Made by a program: the position numbers and the translations under genes
Shown: piece after piece, positions 1 through 7,563 of the stretch
Layout of the letters: the number at the start of each line of letters is the position of its first letter
Position numbering within the stretch: position 1 is the stretch's first letter
Assembly: GCA_001017865.1 (NCBI GenBank)
Contig: LATQ01000001.1
Location: 2,906,002 to 2,913,750, forward strand
From: Rhodococcus sp. IITR03
GTDB taxonomy: Bacteria > Actinomycetota > Actinomycetes > Mycobacteriales > Mycobacteriaceae
Reading direction: 5' to 3'
DNA length: 7,749 nt
The notes under the pieces: generated by a model
Seen by the model: the letters and a program-made list of their open reading frames with translations, nothing else
Told to the model about the DNA's origin: nothing
Databases searched by the model: none

Positions 1-627
1 GCGGCGTGCGCGGCGGGCGGCGGTGAACGCGCCCCGTCCGGAGAAGGTGATCGAAGGCTCGGGACGGGTGGTCGAGCGGGTCGGCGAGCGCGAGTGGCGG
101 TTGGCGCCGATCCGGGTTCTGGCGAGGCTCATCGCGGCGACCGCGTACGACCTATTCGGCTGCGGTGGCCGACTGGGCGCAGGCCTCGGAGGGGGCGACG
201 GCGTGGGATCTGTACGGCGGAGTGGGCGTCTTCGCGGCCGTGCTCGCCGAGCAGGTCGGTCCGTCCGGTCGGGTGGTGTCGGTCGAGTCGTCGAAGACCG
301 CCGTGGACGACGGGGTCGAGGCGCTCGGCGACCTCGGGCAGGTGTCCTTCCGTCACGGGCGCGTGGAGCGGATGATCCCCGATCTGCCGGCCCCAAGTGG
401 TGGTCGGTCCTCGACCCGCGCCCCGCGCGGGGGCGGGCAAGGACGTGGTGGCCGCCGTGGCCGCGGCGGGACCGCGCCGGATCGTCCACGTGGGCTGCGA
501 TCCCGCGTCCTTCGGTCGGGACGTGGGTCTGTACCGGGACAACGGATTCGAGTTGGCGGACGTCCGGGCCTTCGCGGCGTTCCCCTCCACTCATCACGTG
601 GAGTGCATCGGTCTGTTCACCCGTTGA
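1..627 (+). CDS. TrmA/RumA-family class I SAM-dependent RNA (uracil-5-)methyltransferase, C-terminal part, frameshifted as read
   Basis: This is the 3' part of a gene whose start lies before the window. The family methylates C5 of uracil in tRNA or rRNA using S-adenosylmethionine. Pieces in three frames assemble into the catalytic domain. Frame 2 covers about 1-106 and ends ...GEREWRLA. Frame 3 covers about 130-385 and carries the SAM-binding motif AWDLYGGVGVF near 201-230. Frame 1 covers about 390-627 and carries VGCDPASFGRD, with the family's nucleophilic Cys at 496-498, and HHVECIGLF, with the likely general-base Glu at 601-603. A DPPRAG motif can be recovered near 405-425 if about three extra bases are removed. 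The stretch 100-165 holds several indels. The stop is TGA 625-627. M. tuberculosis Rv2689c is the likely orthologue by family and position. Which uracil is modified cannot be told. Family assignment is firm; the breaks are probably read errors. Confidence 0.85.
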
Positions 628-729
628 ACCGGGTTCCCGTCGCACCCGCCCGGGGTCCGTGCTGTGTGTGGTGTGGCGAGGTGTGACGGGGACCGCATCC
701 GGGTAGTCGGTGTGACATGAAAAAGAGAT

Positions 730-760
730 TGCTTGTAGTACGCAACTAATCTGTATAGTT
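730..760 (+). promoter_or_regulatory. Putative sigma-A-type promoter of the marR/exporter operon
   Basis: A -35-like TTGCTT lies at 730-735. A -10-like element follows, either TGTATA at 753-758 (17-base spacer) or TATAGT at 755-760 (19-base spacer). It sits in a strikingly A+T-rich pocket (about 716-785) of otherwise G+C-rich DNA, just upstream of the marR-type gene. The exact -10 is uncertain. Confidence 0.5.
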
Positions 761-763
761 GCA
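743..763. promoter_or_regulatory. Perfect inverted repeat, probable MarR operator
   Basis: GCAACTA (743-749) and TAGTTGC (757-763) are exact reverse complements separated by seven bases. The 21-base site covers the -10 region of the putative promoter and lies about 40 bases before the marR-type start codon. MarR dimers normally bind palindromes of this size and repress their own operon, so autorepression is the natural inference. The symmetry is seen directly; binding is inferred. Confidence 0.6.
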
Positions 764-801
764 TGACGTAATCAATTAGTTCATTCCGACGGAGGTTCGC
801 T

Positions 802-1260
802 GTGCCGGAAAAGGCTCAGGCCCACGAACTCGCCGACGCCATCTTCATGTTCGGTCGCACGCTGCGTGGTGCACTCGTGCACCACGACACCGATGTGCTT
901 CCTTCCGCGCTCGTCGCGGTGCTGTTCGTGCTCGCACGGATGGGGGAGTGCCGGCCCAGCGAGCTCGCCGTCGAAATGTGCGTCAGCCAGTCGTCGTTGA
1001 GCAGACAGATCGCCGAACTCGTCGAGCGAGGCCTCGTGGATCGACATCCCGATCCCGACGATCGTCGTGCTCACCGGGTGAGTTGTTCGGTCGCGGGTAT
1101 CGAGATCCTCGACCTCGTGAAGAAGCGCCGGACCGAACGGCTCTCCGCAGAACTCTCGGACTGGCACGAGGACGAGATCGCAGGCGCCATCACGACGCTC
1201 GAACGTCTCACCTCGTCCCTGGCTCCGCTCGTCATCGATACTCGAAGGACCAATTCATGA
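802..1260 (+). CDS. MarR-family winged-helix transcriptional regulator
   Basis: An intact 152-residue protein, typical of MarR regulators, which bind palindromic DNA as dimers and release it on contact with a small ligand. The winged helix-turn-helix spans about residues 51-93: RPSELAVEMCVSQ leads into a recognition helix around 62-74 (SQSSLSRQIAEL). The wing has the characteristic DPDDRR at 84-89. The flanking N- and C-terminal helices would form the dimer interface. The start is GTG at 802, chosen because GGAGG at 791-795 is six bases upstream. The stop overlaps the exporter ATG (ATGA), indicating one mRNA and translational coupling. With the inverted repeat over the promoter, the simplest model is a self-repressing, ligand-responsive switch for the exporter. 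Cysteines at 50, 60 and 95 are present, but nothing shows that they sense oxidants. The ligand cannot be inferred. It is one of the few unbroken genes here. Confidence 0.93.
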   Translation: MPEKAQAHELADAIFMFGRTLRGALVHHDTDVLPSALVAVLFVLARMGECRPSELAVEMCVSQSSLSRQIAELVERGLVDRHPDPDDRRAHRVSCSVAGIEILDLVKKRRTERLSAELSDWHEDEIAGAITTLERLTSSLAPLVIDTRRTNS

Positions 1261-2851
1261 CCACAGTCTCCGGACAGGGAGCGCAGCCGGATGCTCCGGC
1301 AGCCGAGGAGCAGATGACGCACCGCGAGATCCTCGTCGTGCTGTCGGGCCTCCTCGCCGCTCTCTTCACGGCGTTGCTGAGCAGCACCATCGTCTCGACC
1401 GCTCTGCCGACGATCATCGCGGATCTGAACGGTACCCAGACCCAGTACGCCTGGGTCATCACCACGGCGCTGCTCGCGAACGCCGCGTCGACGCCCATCT
1501 GGGGCAAGTTCGCCGACCTGTTCAACAAGAAGCTGCTCGTCCAGCTCGGGATCCTGGTCTTCGTGATCGGCTCGGTCCTGGCCGGCATCGCGCACAACGT
1601 GCCGGTCCTGCTCGCCGCCCGCGTGATCCAGGGCATCGGCATGGGTGGTCTGACCGCTCTCGTCGTCGCGATCATCGGCAGCATCATCCCGCCCCGCCAG
1701 CGCGGCCGGTACTCCGGCTACATGGGCGCCGTCATGGCCGTCGCCATGTCGGGTGGACCCGTGCTCGGTGGTGTCATCGTCGACCTCCTCGGCTGGCGCT
1801 GGTGCTTCTACGTCTGCGTGCCGATCGCCGTCGTCGCGCTGATCCTGCTGCAGCGCACGCTGCACGTCACGACCGTCCGCAAGGAGAACGTGAGCATCGA
1901 CTGGTTCGGCGCCACGCTCATCACCGCCGCGTGAGTGTCCTGCTCGTCTGGGTGTCCTTCGCCGGTAAGGCCGACTACTACGAGTGGTTCTCGGCCGAGT
2001 CTGCCCTCTACGTCGGTGCCGGCATCGTCCTGCTCGTCGCGACGCTGATCGTCGAGTCGAAGGTCGCCGATCCGATCATCCCGCTGAAGATCGTCACCGA
2101 ACGCACCACCGGTCTCGCGATCATCGCGTCCGTGGCAGTCGGTATCGGCCTGTTCGGCGCCACCACCTTCCTCGGCCAGTACTTCCAGACCTCGCGGGCC
2201 TACAGCCCGACGGTCGCCGGTCTGCTCACTATCCCGATGGTCGCCGGCACACTCGTCTCGTCGATGCTTTCCGGTCAGCTCATCACGCGCTTCGGCAAGT
2301 GGAAGGGCTTCCTGGTCGGCGGCGCGATTCTGCAGATGGTCGGTTTCGGACTTCTCGGCACGGTCGACCACCTCACCTCGCTCACGCTCATCAGCGTGTA
2401 CATCGCGATCGTGGGTCTGGGCACGGGCATGCTGATGCAGAACCTCGTCCTCGCCGTGCAGAACACCGTGAGCGTGCGCAACATCGGCGCCGCGAGCAGT
2501 TCCGTCGCCTTCTTCCGCACCTTCGGTGGCGCGATCGGTGTGTCGGTGCTCGGTTCGATCCTCGCGTCCCGTGTCGCGACGATCTCCGCCGACGGCCTCG
2601 CGAAGCTCGGTGTGGACACCTCCGGTGGCGGATCGGGTGGAACTCTCGACTTCTCCCAGTTGCCCGAGCCGGTGGCCGAAGTCATCCGTGCCGCCTACGG
2701 CGACGCGACGGCGACCCTCTTCCTCGTGGCGGCGGCGTTCGCGGTCGTTACCCTGGTGGCAGTGGTGCTGATCCCGAACCAGGCGTTGCGCACCACCATC
2801 GACCTCGTCGAGGAGAAGTCGCCGGCCGATCGCGCCGACATCTCCTCGTGA
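1257..2851 (+). CDS. DHA2-family (EmrB/QacA-like) MFS drug exporter, one frameshift as read
   Basis: A 14-TM proton-coupled major facilitator of about 531 residues once one break is repaired, predicted to expel hydrophobic or drug-like compounds across the inner membrane. The N-terminal half (1257-1934) shows TM1 from about residue 25 with SSTIVSTALPTI, motif A GKFADLFNKKLL (83-94), motif B RVIQGIGMGG (122-131) and motif C GGPVLGG (166-172), the antiporter signature. The C-terminal half, in the next frame, supplies the remaining helices from LLVWVSFAG onward. Reading stops at TGA 1932-1934. Restoring one G after 1931 turns ...ITAA-stop into ITAAVSVLLVWV and opens the frame to 2851. The ATG at 1257 overlaps the regulator's stop by four bases. 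TM1 has Ser-Ser where many DHA2 pumps have Leu-Asp. The substrate is unknown. A true inactivating mutation is possible, but a read error is more likely given the neighbours. Confidence 0.88.
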
Positions 2852-2863
2852 GGGTGACCTCGC

Positions 2864-2892
2864 TCACCGGCGGACGATCCGCCCGCCGGTGA
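2864..2892 (+). terminator. Hairpin after the exporter gene
   Basis: TCACCGGCGG (2864-2873) pairs perfectly with CCGCCGGTGA (2883-2892) around a nine-base loop, 12 bases after the exporter stop. No T-run follows, which is common for actinobacterial terminators. It would separate the exporter operon from dxs. Confidence 0.6.
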
Positions 2893-2949
2893 CCAGGAGA
2901 TCACGCGGAAGCGAGGCGGTGGCGGGAGACGCTCCGTTCCCGCGCTCCG

Positions 2950-2955
2950 TAGACT
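2950..2955 (+). promoter_or_regulatory. Possible -10 element of the dxs promoter
   Basis: TAGACT fits the TANNNT form of actinobacterial -10 boxes and lies about 55 bases before the dxs start, in the only non-coding gap that can hold its promoter. No good -35 is visible, so this is a weak call. Confidence 0.3.
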
Positions 2956-3010
2956 GAGGAAATCACTCGCGCGACGAGCGTGAGGCACGAGCCGGAGGGA
3001 GCTGTTCCAG

Positions 3011-4951
3011 TTGGGTGTTCTGTCCCGCATCCAGTCGCCCGACGATCTACGTCGACTCTCCCCTGTGGAGCTCACCGAGCTTGCGGGGGAGATCCGGGAA
3101 TTCCTGGTCGAGAAGGTCGCGGCGACCGGCGGTCACCTCGGGCCCAATCTCGCGTCGTCGAGCTGACCATCGCTCTGCACCGGGTGTTCGATTCGCCACG
3201 CGATCCGATCCTCTTCGACACCGGTCATCAGGCCTACGTCCACAAGATCCTCACCGGTCGTCGCGACGAGTTCGACAGTCTCCGGCAGAAGGTGGGTTGT
3301 CCGGCTACCCGTGCCGCGCGGAGAGCGAACACGACTGGATCGAGTCGTCGCACGCCTCGGCCGCCCTGTCGTACGCCGACGGACTCGCCAAGGCCTATTC
3401 GCTGTCCGGACAGTCCGATCGGACCGTGGTGGCGTCGTGGGCGACGGCGCGCTGACCGGCGGTATGTGCTGGGAAGCGCTCAACAACATCGCCGCCGGGC
3501 AGAACCGCTCGATGGTGATCGTCGTCAACGACAACGGCCGCTCATACGCACCCACGATCGGCGGTCTCGCCGAGCACCTCGCGGCGCTGCGCCTCAAGCC
3601 CGGCTACGAGAAGGTGCTCGACAACAGTCGGCGCATCGTCAAGCGGATCCCCTGGATCGGCTCGGCGGCCTACTCGGTGCTGCACGGCATGAAGGCCGGT
3701 GTGAAGGACGCGGTCAGCCCGCAGGTGCTCTTCACCGATCTGGCATCAAGTACCTCGCCCGGTCGACGGGCACGACGAGCAGGCCATGGAATCGGCGCTG
3801 CGTCGCGCGAAGGCGTACGGCGGCCCGGTCCTCGTCCACGCCGTCACCCGCAAGGGAGCCGGCTACGCGCCCGCCGAGAACCACCTCGCCGATCAGATGC
3901 ATGCCACGGGCGTGATGGATCCGCGCACGGGTCGGGCGAAGTCCACCTCCGCCCCCGACTGGACGTCGGTCTTCTCCGACGAACTCATCGCGCTGGGGGA
4001 GAAGCGGGAGGACGTCGTGGCGATCACCGCTGCGATGCCCGGACCGACCGGACTCGCCAAGTTCGGCGAACGGTTCCCCGAGCGCACTTCGACGTCGGCA
4101 TCGCCGAACAGCACGCGGTGACGTCGGCGGCGGGGCTCGCGCTCGGTGGGATGCATCCCGTCGTCGCCGTCTACTCGACCTTCCTCAACCGCGCGTTCGA
4201 CCAGCTGCTCATGGACGTCGCACTGCTTCGGCAGCCGGTCACCGTGGTGCTCGACCGGGCGGGTGTCACGGGTTCCGACGGGGCCAGTCACAACGGCATG
4301 TGGGATCTGTCCCTGCTGGGCATCGTTCCCGGCATCCGGGTCGCCGCTCCGCGCGACGGGGCGACGCTGCGCGAGGAACTCGGTGAGGCGCTCGACGTCT
4401 CCGACGGCCCGACCGTCCTCCGGTTCCCCAAAGGCTCGGTGGGAGAAGACATTCCGGCGCTTGAGCGTCTCGACGGCACGGTCGACGTGCTGCGGCGGAT
4501 GCCGCCGTCGCGGCGCGGCGACGCACTGATCGTCGCGGTCGGTCGGCCTTCGCCGGTCTCGCGCTCGATGTCGCCGATCGTCGCTCCAGCAGGGCATCGA
4601 CGCCGCGGTCGTCGACCGCGGTGGGTCTTCCCCGTGCCCGACGCGGTGGTCGACCTCGCACGCGGCTTCCGGATCGTCGTCACGATCGAGGACAGCGGCC
4701 TCCACGGTGGTGTCGGCTCGGCGGTCTCCGCCGCGCTGCGCCGCAACGACGTCGATGTGCCCACGCGCGATCTCGGGGTGCCGCAGCAGTTCCTCGATCA
4801 CGCCTCCCGCAACGAGATCCACGCCGAACTCGGTCTGACGGCCCAGGATGTGGCGCGTCAGGTCACCGGCTGGGTCGCCGGTCTGGACAGCGAACCCGAG
4901 GAGCGATCGCGACCCTCGGCGGTCGAGCAGTCCGACCGCGAAGCGGGCTGA
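3011..4951 (+). CDS. dxs: 1-deoxy-D-xylulose-5-phosphate synthase, multiply frameshifted as read
   Basis: The thiamine-diphosphate enzyme that condenses pyruvate with glyceraldehyde-3-phosphate in the cytosol, the first step of the MEP isoprenoid pathway. Segments in three frames join into about 648 residues, close to the 638 of M. tuberculosis DXS. In order: GGHLGPN (His42), [23 protein letters not shown], the ThDP motif GDGALTGG with NN (near residue 144), [21 protein letters not shown] with the catalytic Glu at 4106-4108 (equivalent to E. coli Glu370), [15 protein letters not shown], and [13 protein letters not shown]. The start is TTG at 3011, ten bases after GGAGGGA (2994-3000). Translation from it matches the family N-terminus, beginning GVLSRIQSP. 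Breaks lie near 3152, 3291, 3434, 3742, 3757, 4087, 4544, 4583 and 4617, nearly all one lost G or C. All visible catalytic and cofactor motifs survive, and dxs is normally essential in this group, so I infer an intact gene with read errors. Confidence 0.93.
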
Positions 4952-4970
4952 GTCCGACCGACGCAGGTGC

Positions 4971-5022
4971 ACAGACGCGAGGGGCGGTATCCGGTGATCC
5001 GGATACCGCCCCTGGCGTCTGT
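4971..5022. terminator. Long bidirectional hairpin terminator between convergent dxs and the sugar porter
   Basis: The inner stem is 15 perfect pairs: AGGGGCGGTATCCGG (4980-4994) with CCGGATACCGCCCCT (4999-5013), loop TGAT. It continues past one G-G mismatch (4979/5014) into eight further pairs, ACAGACGC (4971-4978) with GCGTCTGT (5015-5022). It fills the gap between the two facing stop codons and should stop transcription from both sides. Confidence 0.85.
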
Positions 5023-5027
5023 ATCGA

Positions 5028-6424
5028 CTAGCTCTGCATCTCCTCGAGTTCCATGCCCTTGGTCTCGGGGATCTTCGTCTTGACGAAGAAGAACGACAGC
5101 AGGGCGAAGAACGCGAACAGTCCGTACAGGAACCACAGCCCGACCGCGGAGGTCAGCGGCGGGAACGCCAGTGTCACCGTGAAATTCGCGATCCAGTTCG
5201 CCGCGGTGCTGATACCGAGGGCCACCGCGCGCATGCGGTTCGGGAACATCTCGCCGAGCATCACCCACATGATCGGACCCCAGGTGGCGGCGAAGAAGAT
5301 CACGAAGGCGTTCGCGCCGACGAGGGCGAGCGCACCCCACGGTGCCGGAAGTTCGACATCCTCACCGCTGCCGACCGCCTGCGAGAAGGCGATGGCGGCG
5401 AGCAGCAGGCTGACGAACATGCCGATCGAACCGGTCATCAACAGCGGACGGCGGCCGATCTTGTCGACGAACAGGATCGCGACGAACGTCATGAGCACGT
5501 TGATCACGGCCGTGATCACCGACGTCGTGAACGACTGGTTCTCGGTGAAGCCCACCGACTTCCACAGGGTCGTCGAGTAGTAGAAGATCGCGTTGATACC
5601 GACGAACTGCTGGAAGACGGCCATCGTGATGCCGACCCACACCAGCGGCTGCAGACCGAAGACCGGACCGCGGATGTCGCCGAAGGACGCCTTCGACTCG
5701 CGTCGCAGCGTCAGCCGGATCTCGCGGACACGCTCGTCGGGCCGAAGCTCGCCCGTGACGTTGGCCAGGACGGCCGCAGCCTCCTCGTCCATGTCCTTGC
5801 CGACGAGATAACGGGGGGACTCCGGGATCGTCAGCGCCAGTACGCCGTAGAGGACGGCGGGCGCGACGCCGACGAGGAACATCCAACGCCAGGCCTCGAG
5901 ATTCCACCACAGCTCGTTCGACGCTCCACCGGCGGCGTTCTGCAGCACCGCGTCGGACAGCAGGGCCGCGAAGATGCCGAGAGTGATGGCGAGCTGCTGC
6001 AGTGATGCGAGGGCGCCGCGGTAGCGAGCGGGTGCGATCTCGGAGATGTAGGTCGGTGCGATGACCGACGCGATACCGATGCCGAGGCGCCGAGCACACG
6101 CCACAGCATGAGATCGGGAACGCTGAAGGCCAGACCGGACCCGATCGACGAGATGACGAACAGGGCGGAGCCGAGGAGCATCACCCGCTTGCGGCCCCAA
6201 CTGTCGGCGAGGCGTCCGGCGAACCATGCCCCGACGGCACAGCCGAGCAGGGCGATGGCGACGGCGAAACCGGTCACGAACGAACTGAGTGCGAAGTTGT
6301 CCTGGATGGAGTCGACGGCACCGTTGATGACCGAGCTGTCGAAGCCGAACAGGAAACCGCCCACGGCCGCCGCGACGGTCACGGCGATGACTTTCGCGGC
6401 GTGTGCGGTCGATGGTTGGGTCAC
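5028..6424 (-). CDS. Sugar porter family MFS transporter (XylE/GLUT-like sugar:H+ symporter), one frameshift as read
   Basis: A 12-TM inner-membrane sugar importer of about 465 residues. Sugar-porter signatures appear in order: GGFLFGFDSSVING (22-35), where Asp29 matches the proton-coupling Asp27 of XylE; motif A GRLADSWGRKRV (70-81); PTYISEIAPARYRG; PESPRYL; QQFVGINAIFYYS, whose Gln pair matches sugar-contacting residues of XylE; VDKIGRRPLL; WGPIMWVMLGEMFPNRMR; and the terminal PETKG. The Asp argues for proton symport rather than facilitated diffusion. The start is GTG at 6424-6422, with AGGAG (6436-6432) seven bases upstream. A longer start at 6475 would add 17 Arg/Ser-rich residues with no better ribosome site. 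One base (C on the plus strand) is missing near 6088-6090, between ...LMLWRVLG and GIGIASVIAPTY. Which sugar it carries cannot be told. It is divergent from the oxygenase-like gene and convergent with dxs. Confidence 0.9.
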
Positions 6425-6471
6425 CGAGGAACTCCTGGATCGGACTGGCCGCGAGGGCGGGAAAAGGCTGG

Positions 6472-6480
6472 ACACAGTGT
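6472..6480 (-). promoter_or_regulatory. Palindrome ACACTGTGT upstream of the sugar porter gene
   Basis: ACAC-T-GTGT reads on the minus strand about 48 bases before the sugar porter start. The same nine bases occur on the plus strand at 6678-6686, inside the divergent promoter. A shared operator is possible, but a single 9-mer match could be chance. Confidence 0.3.
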
Positions 6481-6495
6481 GTTTTCTTCAGGGGA

Positions 6496-6501
6496 ACATT
6501 A
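6496..6501 (-). promoter_or_regulatory. Possible -10 element for the sugar porter gene
   Basis: TAATGT on the minus strand (6501-6496) fits TANNNT and would give a leader of roughly 65 bases, with the ACACTGTGT palindrome just after the transcription start. No clear -35 is seen at the right distance, so the call is weak. Confidence 0.25.
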
Positions 6502-6674
6502 CGCCGGGGTGAACGGCCGACTCGACGTTTCCGGCGAGAACTCGCCCGCAGGGCGGACTGCGAACGGGACATCCACGGAGTGTGGCGACGTCTCCGAGCG
6601 GGCAAGAAGTTAAGGTGTATTCTCTCCGCTTCGTTGCTCTGCCTGCGACCTTCCCATCCGGTGAGGACCTCCGC

Positions 6675-6702
6675 TTGACACTGTGTGATCTGGGAATACA
6701 GT
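6675..6702 (+). promoter_or_regulatory. Promoter of the oxygenase-like gene, probably giving a leaderless mRNA
   Basis: A perfect -35 TTGACA (6675-6680) is followed after 16 bases by the -10-like TACAGT (6697-6702). The ATG at 6711 falls nine bases after the -10, about where transcription should begin, and no Shine-Dalgarno sequence precedes it. This supports leaderless translation, which is frequent in actinobacteria. Confidence 0.65.
6678..6686 (+). promoter_or_regulatory. Palindrome ACACTGTGT overlapping the -35 of the oxygenase promoter
   Basis: The ACAC-T-GTGT palindrome shares three bases with TTGACA and runs into the spacer, so a bound regulator would block polymerase. It is identical to the site at 6472-6480 on the opposite strand. 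No regulator gene is adjacent, so this is only a candidate operator. Confidence 0.35.
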
Positions 6703-6710
6703 CTCGTTCC

Positions 6711-7513
6711 ATGACTCGGCGACGACCGGATGCGACGGTACAGGGTGTGGTGGGTGAAGCGGCGTTCCTGCTGACCTCACCTCGGAGGTTCCTCATGGAG
6801 ATCGCTCTGCCTCCGGTGGGGCACGGGGTGGTGGAACACAGCAAGGCGCTCATCGATCCCGTCACACGCTTCCGGAACACGAGTGCGTACATCTTCCTCG
6901 TGGCGTTCGGCGACGACGAGGAACGGCGCAGGGTGGTGCGTTTCGTCAACCGCGCCCACGCACCGGTTCGCTCCGACGGATACAACGCCTTCGATCCGAA
7001 GCTCCAGTTGTGGATCGCCGCGGTGATGTTCCACGGCGGCCGCGACGTGTACGAGCGGTTCTTCGGCCGCCTCGACCGGGCCGAGGCCGAACGGCTGTAC
7101 CGCGAGTTCGCGGTCTACGGCACGTCGTTGCAGGTACCTGAGGAGATGTGGCCCGCGGACCTCGACGCGTTCGATGCTACTGGCACAGTGTCGTCGACGA
7201 TCTCGAGATCGACGAGACCATTCGTTCCTACGCACGCGCCCTGCTCTCCGGTGGCGACCTGCCGATCGTCGTCCGGCCGGTGATGGCGCTCAACAGGTTC
7301 TTCACCCTCGGCATGCTCGATCCCCGAATCCGTGAGGCCTACGGCTTCACGTGGACCGAGGCCCACCAGCGATGGTTCGACCGCCTCATGCGGATCGCGG
7401 TGCCCGCCTACCGAGCGCTGCCCGCGGCGACGCGCCACCTGCCCAAGAAGCTGGTCCTGCGCGACGCGCGTAAGAGGTTCGCCGCGGTGCCCGCGCACGT
7501 CGCTGCTGGCTAG
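6711..7513 (+). CDS. Oxygenase MpaB / DUF2236-family protein, one frameshift as read
   Basis: About 267 residues after repair. The protein fits the DUF2236 family, which includes fungal MpaB and the haem-dependent latex-clearing protein Lcp. Most bacterial members have no known substrate. Supporting stretches are GEAAFLL (15-21), LPPVGHGVVEHS with His43, RFVNRAHAPV with His83, DPKLQLWIAAV (95-105), YERFFG, YREFAVYGTSL and VPEEMWPADL. His43 and His83 are candidate haem ligands by comparison with family patterns; the axial role is inference. The AHPAV-type His (here ALPPV) and the His of the usual WVHAT (here WIAAV) appear substituted. The start is ATG 6711, because a TTGACA/TACAGT promoter ends nine bases earlier. 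A GTG at 6582 would put that promoter inside the gene. One C is missing at 7177-7178, after which the frame continues as YWHSVVDDLEI to TAG 7511-7513. Sugar import next door does not define its job. Confidence 0.78.
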
Positions 7514-7563
7514 ATGTGCTGCCCGGGACGCGGAAGCGCCGGAACGAAGCAGTACGTAGGAGA

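Noticed and set aside
628..715. Terminator after the RNA methyltransferase gene
   Set aside because: Only five-base stems with bulges (for example GGTCC/GGACC) can be drawn, too weak to call.
802..1260. Redox-sensing (OhrR-like) role for the MarR regulator from its cysteines
   Set aside because: The cysteines at 50, 60 and 95 are not at the N-terminal position used by OhrR, and no peroxidase gene is adjacent.
1071..1865. 264-codon minus-strand open frame across marR and the exporter
   Set aside because: Low-complexity D/R/H/Q composition, and it overlaps clearly coding plus-strand motifs.
1926..1940. Programmed ribosomal frameshifting in the exporter or dxs
   Set aside because: No slippery heptamer or downstream stimulatory structure is evident, and similar indels occur in unrelated genes throughout the window.
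3893..4972. Long open frame (359 codons) on the minus strand across dxs
   Set aside because: It is Arg/Asp-rich with no recognisable domain, a typical antisense shadow in high-GC DNA. The opposite strand carries unmistakable DXS motifs.
6425..6605. Longer N-terminus of the sugar porter from upstream starts (6475 or 6605)
   Set aside because: The extra residues are Arg/Ser-rich and lie before a well-placed AGGAG and GTG at 6424.
6582..6710. N-terminal extension of the oxygenase-like protein from GTG 6582
   Set aside because: The extension contains a good promoter, lacks a ribosome binding site and does not resemble the family.
6425..6710. Small gene in the divergent intergenic region (frames from 6401 and 6403)
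   Set aside because: The frames overlap the porter start, lack ribosome sites and show no recognisable protein features; the region looks regulatory.
7182..7190. Third ACACTGTGT-like site inside the oxygenase gene
   Set aside because: Only CACAGTG matches, and it lies within coding sequence; probably chance.
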